From an uncultured Blautia sp. (GTDB lineage: Bacteria > Bacillota > Clostridia > Lachnospirales > Lachnospiraceae): a stretch of 64,000 bases of DNA. The translations under genes and the position numbers were made by a program. Where the stretch lies: assembly GCA_900551075.1 (NCBI GenBank), contig URVB01000007.1:1-64000 (forward strand), written 5' to 3'. Position 1 is the stretch's first letter, and every line of letters starts with the position of its first letter. Below the pieces are notes generated by a model. The model searched no databases, was not told the DNA's origin, and saw nothing but the letters and a program-made list of their open reading frames with translations. Of the stretch, positions 44,907-54,044 are shown piece after piece.

Positions 44907-44935
44907 GCAATACAACAAAGTGTATGCTATGATAA
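44907..44935 (+). promoter_or_regulatory. Promoter upstream of the nucleoside hydrolase operon
   Basis: TTGCAA (44907-44912), 17-base spacer, extended -10 TGCTATGAT with TATGAT at 44930-44935. Its transcript meets a terminator after about 70 nt. Confidence 0.65.
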
Positions 44936-44967
44936 ATGCAAGATAAGTTCCAGTGTAAACGTGTGAT

Positions 44968-45012
44968 AGGACAAAATCTTACTCTTATGGAGTTAGGATT
45001 TTGTCCTTTTTT
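44968..45012 (+). terminator. Leader terminator before the nucleoside hydrolase gene
   Basis: AGGACAAAATC (44968-44978) pairs perfectly with GATTTTGTCCT (44997-45007), followed by six T. It lies between the promoter and the iunH start, so either it is an attenuator or the short transcript is a separate small RNA. Confidence 0.85.
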
Positions 45013-45056
45013 GCGTCCTGAAATGGTTATCAAAAAATACAAAAAGGGAGGAGAAG

Positions 45057-45998
45057 ATGGAATTAAAAGATTCGAACTACATGCAGCGTCTACAGAAGCC
45101 TGTTTCCGCTATTGACGTAGTCATTGATACTGACGCTTACAATCAGGTGGATGATCTGTACGCATTGGCATACTTAATTCTTTCTGAAGAAAAATTAAAA
45201 CTGAAGGGCATATTTGCAGCACCGTTTTACAGTCCTTCCAGTATGGGAAGGATTCGTCAGAACGGCAGTCCCGGTGAGGGTATGCATCAAAGCTATCATG
45301 CAATCCACGAACTGCTGGATGTGATGAAAAGGGACGATTTAAAAGGGATTGTCTTTCATGGTTCAGAAAAAAATTTAAAGGATGAAAACACTCCTGTAGA
45401 ATCCGATGCAGCGTGGGAGCTGATTCGTCTGGCAAATAAACACACTCCGGAAGAACCTCTTTATGTAATTGCGATTGCGGCTCTTACGGATATTGCTTCT
45501 GCCATTCTGCTGGACCCGGCCATTGTAGACCGGATTGTGGTTGTATGGCTTGGCGGACATGGCTTTGACTGGCATTCCTGTACAGATTTCAATGCATCGC
45601 AGGATATCGCCGCAGCCCGTGTACTGTTTGGATGTGGTGCCGCGGTTGTACAGCTTCCGTTGAATGGAGTTGTTGCGGAGTTTCGTATTTCCAGAATTGA
45701 ACTGGAATACTACCTGAAAGGGAAGAACGCATTATGTGATTACCTTCTGGAATGTTCACTCGGTCTTATGAAAAATGCACCTGTCGGTAACTGGTCAAAG
45801 CCACTGTGGGATGTGACGGTTGTCGCCTGGCTGCTTAATCCGGAGTTCATGGAGGATCGTTATGAGCACAGCCCGATTTTTGAATATGATTTTCGCTACG
45901 CTGCAGAAAAAGGCAAGCATTTTATCAAATATGTTTACCATATTAACAGAGATATTTTATTTGAAGACATGTTCCATAAACTTATTACAAAAGCCTGA
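45057..45998 (+). CDS. Inosine/uridine-preferring nucleoside hydrolase family protein
   Basis: 313 residues. The family splits the N-glycosidic bond of ribonucleosides. The Ca2+ and ribose-binding signature DTDAYNQVDD lies at residues 24-33, with Asn in place of the usual Asp in DTDxGxDD forms. VWLGGHGFDWHSCTDFNASQD and SKPLWDVTVVAWLL complete the active site. GGGAGGAGA precedes the ATG. A sugar-type ABC importer follows 35 bases later, so the operon may import and split a nucleoside or ribosylated compound. Confidence 0.88.
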   Translation: MELKDSNYMQRLQKPVSAIDVVIDTDAYNQVDDLYALAYLILSEEKLKLKGIFAAPFYSPSSMGRIRQNGSPGEGMHQSYHAIHELLDVMKRDDLKGIVFHGSEKNLKDENTPVESDAAWELIRLANKHTPEEPLYVIAIAALTDIASAILLDPAIVDRIVVVWLGGHGFDWHSCTDFNASQDIAAARVLFGCGAAVVQLPLNGVVAEFRISRIELEYYLKGKNALCDYLLECSLGLMKNAPVGNWSKPLWDVTVVAWLLNPEFMEDRYEHSPIFEYDFRYAAEKGKHFIKYVYHINRDILFEDMFHKLITKA

Positions 45999-46033
45999 TA
46001 ATTAATCTGGCTGTTAAAAAAGGAGGATATTTT

Positions 46034-47359
46034 ATGAAGGTTAAAAAGTTATTACATGGATTGCTTATCACAGCTATGGCAATAAGCCTGTCAGCATGCG
46101 GGAGCAGCGAGAAGGGAACCGTCAATGATAATCAGGATTCCGAAACGTCCAACGGTGAGACGGTTATACATTTGATGATGAGCAATTCTCAGGAGTTAGG
46201 TGTAAGTGCGGCCGTTGAGGCGTTTAACAGGGAATATGCCGGCAGGATCAGATGCGAAGCTGACTACGTATCCTTTAGCGATGTATTTGAAACCCTGGAA
46301 GTCCTCATGAGCAACCAGTCTGCAGAGTATGATATGTTCGCAGCAGATGGTCCTAATGTATCCGCTTATGTGCATCGTGGATATCTGCAGCCATTGAATG
46401 AGTGGATCGGTGAGGATGAGATCGCTATGTTTACGGATTCCATGATCACGGAGGGAACGGTTGATGGACAGTTCTATGGCGCACCAATGGGGGATTCCTC
46501 CCTTGTCATGTATTATAACACTAAATTGTTGGAAGAGGCCGGTATACATGTTGATTTCGATTCAATTAATCCGGATAATCGTCTGACATGGGAAGAACTT
46601 GTCGGTTATGCGGAACAGGCACTTGCAGTATTGGACCCGGACGGAAATAAGGGCATTTATGGGATTGAGTTTCAGCAGGTGGGTCGTGTATATCAGATGA
46701 ATGTGCTTCCGAATTCTCTTGGCGGCGCGCAGATCAGCGAAGATGGCCTGAGTGTGGACGGTGTTATCAATACGGAACCATGGTATGAGGCACTTAAGTT
46801 CTATCAGACAAATGTTGAAAATGGAATTTTTACAAGAGGCATCGGTGCAACTGATACGTCCAGTTATTTCCAGTCTGGTAAAATTCTGTTCTATCTTGGA
46901 ACCACCGCTATGCCGGCAACCTTTGAAAAGAACGGATTTACGGACTATGGTTATACCTGCATTCCATGTTTTGAAGGCCATGAAGATGAGGTAAGGACCT
47001 CCTGCGGAAGCTGGACGATCGGTATGAATGTATATTCCGGGAAACAGGAGGCTACGGCAGAGTTCATCAAATATTTGACTCTTTATGACGGTGCTGATGT
47101 TTATATTCATGCATCCGGCATGGTGCCTGCGTTAGGCAGGCAGTTTACGGATGAGCTGAAAGCAGAAAAGCCATTTATGGAAATCGCAGAATATGAGGCT
47201 TTGAACACTTCTTTTGTAAGAGCAGTCACCCCTGCATACAATGAATACAGCACAGCGATGGATGCAATGTGGGACAACATCAGAAACGGAGCGGATATCA
47301 ACGCGTCTGTGGATAGCTGTATTGCTGAGCTTACAACCGCATTTAAGGAGTACGAATAA
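46034..47359 (+). CDS. Solute-binding lipoprotein of a family 1 ABC importer
   Basis: 441 residues. Signal peptide with lipobox LSAC (Cys21), then the MalE-like fold (ETVIHLMMSNSQ, GQFYGAPMGDSSLVMYYNTK, TWEELVGYAEQAL, SCGSWTIGMNVYSG). AAAGGAGG lies before the ATG. Works with the two permeases downstream; no ATPase gene is present, so a shared ATPase is assumed. The ligand is unknown; the hydrolase upstream hints at nucleosides or ribosides. Confidence 0.9.
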   Translation: MKVKKLLHGLLITAMAISLSACGSSEKGTVNDNQDSETSNGETVIHLMMSNSQELGVSAAVEAFNREYAGRIRCEADYVSFSDVFETLEVLMSNQSAEYDMFAADGPNVSAYVHRGYLQPLNEWIGEDEIAMFTDSMITEGTVDGQFYGAPMGDSSLVMYYNTKLLEEAGIHVDFDSINPDNRLTWEELVGYAEQALAVLDPDGNKGIYGIEFQQVGRVYQMNVLPNSLGGAQISEDGLSVDGVINTEPWYEALKFYQTNVENGIFTRGIGATDTSSYFQSGKILFYLGTTAMPATFEKNGFTDYGYTCIPCFEGHEDEVRTSCGSWTIGMNVYSGKQEATAEFIKYLTLYDGADVYIHASGMVPALGRQFTDELKAEKPFMEIAEYEALNTSFVRAVTPAYNEYSTAMDAMWDNIRNGADINASVDSCIAELTTAFKEYE

Positions 47360-47367
47360 ACAGTATC

Positions 47368-47418
47368 ATAAGGGCACTGCATTTGATACTTATTAATAAG
47401 ACAATGCATCTGCCTTAT
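47368..47418 (+). other. Stem-loop between binding-protein and permease genes
   Basis: ATAAGGGCA with TGCCTTAT and inner TGCATT with AATGCA form a long imperfect hairpin without a T run, in the same place as the loop at 22879 in the rhamnoside importer. Confidence 0.55.
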
Positions 47419-47438
47419 TTATAGGAGAGAAAAGGAAA

Positions 47439-48323
47439 GTGACTATAAAATGCAATTCTAAAAAATTGAAAAAGAAGACCAGCCCGGAAAAATGGTGCCC
47501 TTATTTGATGCTGGCGCCGGTACTGATTGTTATTTTTGTATTTAAACTGCTTCCAATGGTAATTGTAATGGCAGAGTCGTTCATCCGCGATGGTGAATTT
47601 ACATTCCGCACCTATGAAATTTTATTTGGAGATAAAAGTTTCTGGCAGGCTCTTTGGACTACCCTGAAAATGAATCTGGTTATGATTCCGTTACAGATTG
47701 TTTTATCTTTCATACTTGCTCTTTTCGTGAACAATATGGTTAAAGGAATCGGTATCTTTCGAAGCATTTACTATCTTCCTGTTACCATGGCAATTTCCGT
47801 TGCGGCTATCACATGGGACCTGATGGCAAACTACAATAGTGGTGTCTTCAACAGTATTATTTCTTTCCTTGGGTTTGAGAAACAGGGATTATTTACAAAT
47901 GCTGATCAGGCATTATGGTTTATCGTAATTATGGCAACATGGAAAGGCTGTGGTATGTGGATGATGTATATTCTGGCAGGACTTAAAGGCGTGGATACGT
48001 CTGTTTATGAGTCTGCGAAACTGGATGGCGCAGGATACTTTCGTACATTGTTCAGTATTACACTTCCGTTAATGAAAAGAACGATGTTATTTGTTGTGGT
48101 AGCAAACACTTCTGCAAATATGCTGTTGTTTGCGCCTATGAAACTGATTACCGAGGGAGGGCCGCAGAACAGGACCAATGTATTGATGTATGAGATTTAT
48201 AAATCTGCATTCCGAAATGGTAATGCTTCCCGTGCCGGTGCGATTACGACGATTTTGCTGCTGATTGTTCTGGGGGTTGTTATTTTACAGTTCCGCATGC
48301 TGAATGAAAAGGATGATGATTAG
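47439..48323 (+). CDS. ABC sugar permease, MalF type
   Basis: 294 residues, six predicted helices after a Lys-rich N-terminus. EAA loop: VYESAKLDGAGYFRTLFSIT then LPL. Start is probably GTG at 47439 (AGGAGAGAAAAGGAAA upstream). The next permease begins 15 bases later. Confidence 0.9.
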   Translation: MTIKCNSKKLKKKTSPEKWCPYLMLAPVLIVIFVFKLLPMVIVMAESFIRDGEFTFRTYEILFGDKSFWQALWTTLKMNLVMIPLQIVLSFILALFVNNMVKGIGIFRSIYYLPVTMAISVAAITWDLMANYNSGVFNSIISFLGFEKQGLFTNADQALWFIVIMATWKGCGMWMMYILAGLKGVDTSVYESAKLDGAGYFRTLFSITLPLMKRTMLFVVVANTSANMLLFAPMKLITEGGPQNRTNVLMYEIYKSAFRNGNASRAGAITTILLLIVLGVVILQFRMLNEKDDD

Positions 48324-48337
48324 GGAGGGCAGGATTT

Positions 48338-49180
48338 ATGCATAAATATGACAGATTAAAAAAAGTACTGCTATACATTGTTTTGGCATGTATCGCTGTT
48401 GTCACTATATTTCCGTTTTTCTATATTCTGATGGCGTCTTTCCGCACGAATGTTGAGATTTTTGAATATGCACTTCCATTTACCTGGAAAACACTGATTC
48501 CTCAGGAATGGACCTTCGGCAATTATATTGCTATCTTTAAAGAATTTAACTATGGGCTGGCACTTCGGAATACCTTGATTGTTGTTGGTGTTCTGGTGCC
48601 GCTTGTGCTGACCATCTCCGCACTTGGCGGATTTGTATTTGCATTTTTTGATTTTAGAGGAAAAACAGTATTGTTTTCCCTGTGTTTGATTTCCTTCATG
48701 GTGCCTGTGGATGCGGTCGCACTTCCATTATATGACCTGGTTTCTGACCTGGGGCTGGTAAATACCTATTGGGGTATGATTCTTCCGAGTGCAGCAAGCG
48801 GATTGGCAATGTTCCTGTTTACGCAGTTTTTTAAGGAGATTCCGAAAAGCTTGCTGGAGGCAGCCCGTATTGATGGTGCGAACTGGATTCAGATATTTGC
48901 AGGTATTGTTTTACCACTGTCTGTTCCGGTTACGATTACTGCGGGTCTGATGGCATTTGTAAACGAGTGGAACAATTTTTTCTGGCCCTTGCTGGTTGCA
49001 AGAAAAGAGGAAATTCGTACCCTTCAGGTAGCGTTATCCTATTTCTCTGATGAGAATGAGGTGTTTTTCAGCTATATTTTTGCAGGAGCCGCTATTTCTG
49101 CTGTTGTGCCTGTGCTTCTGTTTTTGCCCCTTCAGAAGTATTTCGTACAGGGTATATCCAGTAGTGGTGTGAAGGGCTGA
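48338..49180 (+). CDS. ABC sugar permease, MalG type
   Basis: 280 residues, six helices. EAA loop: LLEAARIDGANWIQIFAGIV then LPL; C-terminal KYFVQGISSSGVKG. GGGAGGGC precedes the ATG. Last gene of the importer. Confidence 0.92.
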   Translation: MHKYDRLKKVLLYIVLACIAVVTIFPFFYILMASFRTNVEIFEYALPFTWKTLIPQEWTFGNYIAIFKEFNYGLALRNTLIVVGVLVPLVLTISALGGFVFAFFDFRGKTVLFSLCLISFMVPVDAVALPLYDLVSDLGLVNTYWGMILPSAASGLAMFLFTQFFKEIPKSLLEAARIDGANWIQIFAGIVLPLSVPVTITAGLMAFVNEWNNFFWPLLVARKEEIRTLQVALSYFSDENEVFFSYIFAGAAISAVVPVLLFLPLQKYFVQGISSSGVKG

Positions 49181-49242
49181 TGCCGGCCGTTTCAGATAAT
49201 AAAAGCATTTTTTGAAATAAACACGAGGAAAGGGGGATATCA

Positions 49243-50676
49243 ATGCAGAACCTTTTAGAGCAATTAAATGAAGAAACCAAAGTTTTAATGATTTTATCCA
49301 TTATTCTTTTTGCGGGATTCATTATGACGAGACTGACGAATACCTTGAATCTCCCGAAGGTAAGCGGATATATTCTGGCAGGAATATTAATCGGACCATG
49401 CTGTCTGAATTATATTCCCCGGAATATGATAAAACATATGGGATTTATTAGCGATCTGGCACTGGCCTTCATTGCCTTTGGAGTTGGTAAATTTTTCAGG
49501 AAGGAGGTACTGCTCCGAACAGGAAGGAAAATTATTGCTATAACATTTTTTGAAGCATTAACCGCAGGTGTGCTGGTGACCATGTTCGTAAAATTAGTGT
49601 TCGGACTGGAATGGGAATTTAGTTTAGTGCTGGGGGCAATTGCAACGGCCACGGCACCGGCAAGTACGATGATGACAATTAACCAGTATAAGGCAAAGGG
49701 GGAATTTGTGGATACCCTATTGCAGATCGTAGCATTAGACGACGTAGTATGTCTGCTGGCATTCAGTGTCGTATCAGCCATTGCCGGTGGTCAGGCATCA
49801 GGAGGAGTCAGTGCAAATGATATTGTGATTCCGCTGGTATTTAATTTCCTCGCTATTTTATTTGGATTTTTTTGTGGTTATTTCTTAAGCCGGCTTTTGA
49901 TTCCAACCAGAAGCAAGGATAACCGCCTGATACTGGTTATTGCCATGCTTCTCGGAATTTCCGGAATCTGTGCTGCAGTTAATATTTCGCCGCTTCTTTC
50001 CTGTATGGTATTTGGTGCGGCATATATTAATCTGACAGAGGATAAAAAGCTATTCCGGCAGATAAATAATTTTACTCCCCCAATCATGTCAATTTTTTTT
50101 ATTGTATCGGGGATGAATCTGGATTTGCATGCGCTGAAAACAGTAGGGATGATTGGCGTCGGTTATTTTATCGTGCGTATTATTGGAAAGTATGCGGGTA
50201 CGTATGCGGGCTGTCTTTTGACAAAGACAAGTCCGGATATCAGGAATTATATGGGGCTGGCATTGATTCCGCAGGCCGGTGTGGCTATCGGACTTGCATT
50301 TTTGGGGCAGAGGCTGCTTCCACAGGAAACCGGAAATCTGATGCTTGCCATCATTTTATCATCCTCCGTGCTCTATGAAATGATAGGACCTGTCTGTGCC
50401 AAACTGGCGTTGGTGTTTTCCGGGAGCATTCCGTCTGACCAATTGCTGAAAGAGGCTTCCGGTTTAGAAGAAAAGCCGGAAGAGGAAGCAGAAAAGGCGG
50501 ATGAAAAGGATTCACGCAAAGAACAGGGGAGCTTCGCAGAGATTGTGGAGGAAATGAACGCAGGAGTGGATGAACGGGATGACGATGATATTGAAAAAGT
50601 GGTGAGTGTTCCGGAACAAAAAGAGAAGAGAAAGAAGAAAAAGAAGCACCGGAAAATAGAACTTCAGGGAGCTTGA
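49243..50676 (+). CDS. Cation/proton antiporter, CPA2/Kef type
   Basis: 477 residues: about twelve to thirteen helices (1-400) and a charged C-terminal tail (about 405-477) ending in a Lys/Arg-rich patch. PKVSGYILAGILIGP opens the conserved fold; the transport-site block around ALDDVVCLLAFS contains the Asp pair typical of Na+(K+)/H+ antiporters. There is no RCK/TrkA-N domain. AAAGGGGG precedes the ATG. A Na+/H+ antiporter would link the two ion currencies suggested by the two ATP synthases. Confidence 0.88.
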   Translation: MQNLLEQLNEETKVLMILSIILFAGFIMTRLTNTLNLPKVSGYILAGILIGPCCLNYIPRNMIKHMGFISDLALAFIAFGVGKFFRKEVLLRTGRKIIAITFFEALTAGVLVTMFVKLVFGLEWEFSLVLGAIATATAPASTMMTINQYKAKGEFVDTLLQIVALDDVVCLLAFSVVSAIAGGQASGGVSANDIVIPLVFNFLAILFGFFCGYFLSRLLIPTRSKDNRLILVIAMLLGISGICAAVNISPLLSCMVFGAAYINLTEDKKLFRQINNFTPPIMSIFFIVSGMNLDLHALKTVGMIGVGYFIVRIIGKYAGTYAGCLLTKTSPDIRNYMGLALIPQAGVAIGLAFLGQRLLPQETGNLMLAIILSSSVLYEMIGPVCAKLALVFSGSIPSDQLLKEASGLEEKPEEEAEKADEKDSRKEQGSFAEIVEEMNAGVDERDDDDIEKVVSVPEQKEKRKKKKKHRKIELQGA

Positions 50677-50700
50677 AATAGGGCAATAAGACGGTATACT
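50673..50700 (+). promoter_or_regulatory. Promoter of the GlpP-like gene
   Basis: TTGAAA (50673-50678), 16-base spacer, TATACT (50695-50700), beginning at the end of the antiporter gene. Confidence 0.5.
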
Positions 50701-50750
50701 GGTGTAATCAGATTGTCAATGCAGTATTTATGAAGATTGAGGTTAGAAGA

Positions 50751-51317
50751 ATGAAATCGGATATGACAAAAATATTTAGTAAGCATCGAATCGTTGCGGC
50801 ATTGTGCAGTGAAAATGATCTGGATGATTTGTGTCTGTCCAATGTCAGGGTTGCATTCATTTTATGCGGTGACTTCAAAACCCTGCCGGACATTGTTTCG
50901 AGAATTAAGAAAGCGAATATTATTCCATTTGTCCATATTGACCTTATCGCCGGCCTCTCCGCCAGGGAGGCAGCGGTCGATTTCGTTAAGTATTATACAT
51001 GTGCCGATGGTATTGTTACTACGAAGTCTAATCAGGTAAAACGTGCGCATTCCCTGGGGATGATGGCTGTACAGCGCTATTTTGTTTTTGATACAATTGC
51101 AATGTATAACATTAAAAAACAGATGTCACTGACCAGTGCGGAGGCCGTGGAGATTCTTCCCGGCATTATGCCGCTTGTGAATAAATATCTTTCCGATGAT
51201 GGAAAGGATCCCTTAATTGTAGGGGGCTTTATCAATACGCAGGAAGATATTGAACACGCATTCGAAAGTGGTGCGCTTGCCATCACCACTTCCATACCGG
51301 GGCTGTGGTATCTGTGA
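50751..51317 (+). CDS. glpP: Glycerol-3-phosphate-responsive antiterminator, GlpP family
   Basis: 188 residues, TIM-barrel-like family. Blocks: FVHIDLIAGLSAREAAVDFV, GIVTTKSNQVKRAHSLGM, EILPGIMP, and GGFINTQEDIEHAFESGALA followed by ITTS. In Bacillus GlpP binds leader RNA of glp genes when glycerol-3-phosphate is present. No glpF, glpK or glpD lies in the window, so its targets are elsewhere. Start at 50751 (TTGAGGTTAG upstream); an in-frame ATG at 50730 lacks a site. Confidence 0.9.
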   Translation: MKSDMTKIFSKHRIVAALCSENDLDDLCLSNVRVAFILCGDFKTLPDIVSRIKKANIIPFVHIDLIAGLSAREAAVDFVKYYTCADGIVTTKSNQVKRAHSLGMMAVQRYFVFDTIAMYNIKKQMSLTSAEAVEILPGIMPLVNKYLSDDGKDPLIVGGFINTQEDIEHAFESGALAITTSIPGLWYL

Positions 51318-51374
51318 AAAATTCTCCTGACTGTGCAGGGAGAAAGTTATCAGAACCTGCAATCAGTCATGGCA

Positions 51375-52130
51375 TCATGCCAGCCCCCTCTTTTTCAGAA
51401 TCCGTTTTTCCAGCACAGAGAAAATGCATTTGTCGATCACGACTCCCATAAGGACAATGATAATCATGATCAGCATGACCTGATTAATGTTGGCAAGGTC
51501 CCGGCCCATGATCAGCGTCTGTCCAAGGCCTATGGAAGTAGTCATCACCTCGCCCGACATCAGTGCGCGCCATGCGAAGGACCAGCCCTGTTTCAGCCCG
51601 GATATCAGCTCAGGGAGGCTCGCCGGGAAGAGGACATTCAGGTAGAGCTGCCGTTTGTTAGCGCCCATGGTAAGGGCGGCCTTCATATAAATCGGCTGGA
51701 CGTTTTTAATCGCATTATCAACCGATATGGCAATGCCGAACGCCGAGCCCATAACGACGACAAACAGGATTGCCTCTGTGGACAGTCCGAACCATAGAAT
51801 CGAAAACGGCACCCAGCACACGCTTGGGAGCGTCTGGATTCCCAGTACGATTGGCTTCAGGTTTTTCTGCAGATGACGATAACGGTTAATCAGAAGCCCC
51901 AGCGCTGCGCCGATCACCACTGCAATCAGGAAGCCTGTAATCCCGCGCAACAGGGAGTTTGCCGCTGCCCGTGGGAGTGACCCGTTTTTGCACAGTTCAA
52001 TAAATTGCTGTGCCACTCCAAACGGTGAAGGCACGGAGTACGATTTGACGGCCTCAAAAACCTCCACGCCAAGCCAGTAAAATCCCTGCCAAATTGCAAT
52101 TAGAATCAAAAGAAAAATCAGAATTCCCAT
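51375..52130 (-). CDS. ABC permease, SsuC/TauC type
   Basis: 251 residues, six predicted helices. The ATPase contact loop reads KAALTMGANKRQLYLNVLFP with ASLP following. Third gene of a three-gene importer for sulfonates, taurine or a related small anion; overlap and spacing (one base to the ATPase gene) show an operon. Its 3' end faces glpP. Substrate not certain. Confidence 0.9.
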   Translation of the reverse strand: MGILIFLLILIAIWQGFYWLGVEVFEAVKSYSVPSPFGVAQQFIELCKNGSLPRAAANSLLRGITGFLIAVVIGAALGLLINRYRHLQKNLKPIVLGIQTLPSVCWVPFSILWFGLSTEAILFVVVMGSAFGIAISVDNAIKNVQPIYMKAALTMGANKRQLYLNVLFPASLPELISGLKQGWSFAWRALMSGEVMTTSIGLGQTLIMGRDLANINQVMLIMIIIVLMGVVIDKCIFSVLEKRILKKRGLA

Positions 52131-52131
52131 A

Positions 52132-52875
52132 TCAGAGTTTCTCCCCTCTTACTTCTTCCATAATTCTGTGGCGCAGCTCTACAAATTCCGGCGAATATAC
52201 ATGCCTTGGACGCTCCAGAGGGATTTCCACAATCCGGGAAATTGTTCCCGTATCAGGAGAGAGAACCACAACCCGGTCGGCAAGATAGACCGCCTCCTCT
52301 ACGCTGTGTGTGATAAACAGGATTGTCTTTTGCGTTTCCATCCAGATTCGCTGAAGCTCCTCCCGCAGCCGGTTGGAGGTCTGCTTATCCAGCGCCGAAA
52401 ACGGCTCGTCCATGAGCAGTATTCCGGAATCCATTGTCAGCGCCCTCGCCAGCGCTGTTCTCTGGCGCATTCCGCCTGATATCTGATGAATCGGGTAATC
52501 CCTGTACTCCGCCAGATGCACCATCTCCAGATAGTGCATCGCCCGTTCCTCCTGCTCCTTTTTCGGCACGCCCTGAAGCTTCATGCCGAATTTTACATTT
52601 TCAATCACGGTAAGCCACGGGTACAGGCCGTGCTCCTGAAACATGACGGTCCGGTCCGAGCCGGGTCCCGTCACTTCCCTTCCATCCAGGAGAATCTGTC
52701 CCTCCGTAGGCATCTCAAGTCCTGCCACAAGATTCAAAAGGGTGCTCTTTCCGCAGCCGGAAACGCCGACTATGCAGACAAATTCACCATTTTCCACAGT
52801 CAGATCGATCTTGTTCAGCGTTGCTTTTTCGCTGCTGCCGTAATGCTTGCAAAGTCCTATTAATTCCAAAGACAT
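52132..52875 (-). CDS. ABC ATPase, SsuB/TauB type
   Basis: 247 residues. Walker A GVSGCGKST (about 37-45), Q-loop MFQEHGLYPW, signature ISGGMRQR, Walker B ILLMDEPFSALD and switch ITHSVEEA. AAGGAGAACC precedes the ATG. Drives the adjacent permease. Confidence 0.94.
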   Translation of the reverse strand: MSLELIGLCKHYGSSEKATLNKIDLTVENGEFVCIVGVSGCGKSTLLNLVAGLEMPTEGQILLDGREVTGPGSDRTVMFQEHGLYPWLTVIENVKFGMKLQGVPKKEQEERAMHYLEMVHLAEYRDYPIHQISGGMRQRTALARALTMDSGILLMDEPFSALDKQTSNRLREELQRIWMETQKTILFITHSVEEAVYLADRVVVLSPDTGTISRIVEIPLERPRHVYSPEFVELRHRIMEEVRGEKL

Positions 52876-52890
52876 ATGGTTCTCCTTCCA

Positions 52891-53859
52891 TTACCCGGCG
52901 AACAGAGAATCGTCCGGCAGCTCACCGATAAAGCCCTGATAAAGACTGATGTCCGCAAAGCCAAGTATGGATTCCTTGTTCAGCTCTGTGCTCACGCCGA
53001 TCCGCGTAAATGCCTCAGTGATAATGTCCTCGTCAAGAGCCTGCCCGGTAGCGCTTTTAAGCTCATTGTTGATGATTGCAACTGCGCCCGCGGTATCCTC
53101 ATTGATTTTATCCGTCGCTTTTTCATGCTCCGCAAGGAAGGTTTCCACGATCTCCGGATGCTCCTCCATAAATTCCGTACGCACGACTACCACTGCCACA
53201 TCGTAGTCTCCGTCCATATAAATCTCATCGTAATCCAGCAGAAGCCCGGCTCCCTGTGAAAGCAGCGTTGCTCCCCACGGCTCCGGTACCAGAGCGGCGT
53301 CGATGTCGCCGCGTTTCATGAGATTGGCTACGTCTGCATTGGCAACGGCGCTTACCGTCACCGTCCCGCCATCAGTCGCCGGCTTCAGGTCATTGTCCGC
53401 CAGAAGCTTCAGCAGGCTTAAATGCTGCGTATTTCCGAGCTGTGGGATTGCCACGATTTTTCCTGACAAATCCTCAACGCTACCGATATCTGCATCCGCA
53501 CGCTTGAGCAGGATTGCGCCGCCTTTCGTTGAGCCGGAAAGAATTGCCACATCGCCGTCTGATTTTACGTTCGCACTGACCGCGGGAACCGGCCCGATGT
53601 ATCCGATATCGATTTCACCTGCAAACAATGCTTCCACCTCGGCAGGTCCCGCGTTAAAGGCAGTCCATTTGACCGATACGTCGTTTTTCTCCAGCGCCCC
53701 CTCCGCTTTCATGTACAGCGCCTGCGCATGTGTGACATTATTAAAATACCCGATGTTTACTTCATTCGCATCATTGCTTTTTTTAAAGCTGAAGCCTGAA
53801 AGACCGAAAACAGCGGCTGCGGCAGCACCGGCAACCAGCAGATTTTTCCATTTATTCAT
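52891..53859 (-). CDS. Substrate-binding protein, SsuA/NMT1 type
   Basis: 322 residues from ATG 53859 (GGGGAAT upstream; in-frame codons extend to 53961 but lack a start site and would cross an operator). Signal segment LVAGAAAAAVFGLSGF; where a lipobox LSGC would be expected the sequence has LSGF, so lipid anchoring seems lost. The mature domain has NIGYFNNVTHAQAL, FAGEIDIGYIGPVPAV and IVAIPQLGNTQHLSLLKLL, as in aliphatic sulfonate or taurine binders. First gene of the operon. Confidence 0.9.
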   Translation of the reverse strand: MNKWKNLLVAGAAAAAVFGLSGFSFKKSNDANEVNIGYFNNVTHAQALYMKAEGALEKNDVSVKWTAFNAGPAEVEALFAGEIDIGYIGPVPAVSANVKSDGDVAILSGSTKGGAILLKRADADIGSVEDLSGKIVAIPQLGNTQHLSLLKLLADNDLKPATDGGTVTVSAVANADVANLMKRGDIDAALVPEPWGATLLSQGAGLLLDYDEIYMDGDYDVAVVVVRTEFMEEHPEIVETFLAEHEKATDKINEDTAGAVAIINNELKSATGQALDEDIITEAFTRIGVSTELNKESILGFADISLYQGFIGELPDDSLFAG

Positions 53860-53956
53860 AATATTCCCCATTTCCGTGCCTTTGTATGGTTTTCCCCGGC
53901 AGCGTTTTTCTGTTGTCAGTTTATCATTTAGCGCCAAGCAAATAAAGATGAAATTT

Positions 53957-53970
53957 CGCAAACGATTTCA
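53957..53970 (+). promoter_or_regulatory. LacI-family operator 1 (ssu-type operon/lacI gap)
   Basis: CGCAAACGATTTCA fits the LacI-family pattern TGNAANCGNTTNCA at all but the first base. It also lies within ATGAAAT-N10-ATTTCAT (53948-53971). It abuts the -35 box of the regulator's promoter. Confidence 0.65.
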
Positions 53971-53971
53971 T

Positions 53972-54000
53972 TTGAATTTGGTTTATATTTATGCTATTTT
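53972..54000 (+). promoter_or_regulatory. Promoter of the LacI-type regulator
   Basis: TTGAAT (53972-53977), 17-base spacer, extended -10 TGCTATTTT with TATTTT at 53995-54000. Flanked by the two operators. Confidence 0.5.
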
Positions 54001-54044
54001 TAATTTGTTGTAACAATAATATGAGCTTGCTTTGCTGACTATTT

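Noticed and set aside
44907..45056. Purine or xanthine riboswitch before the nucleoside hydrolase
   Set aside because: The leader is only about 70 nt before its terminator and shows no recognisable purine or xanthine aptamer core.
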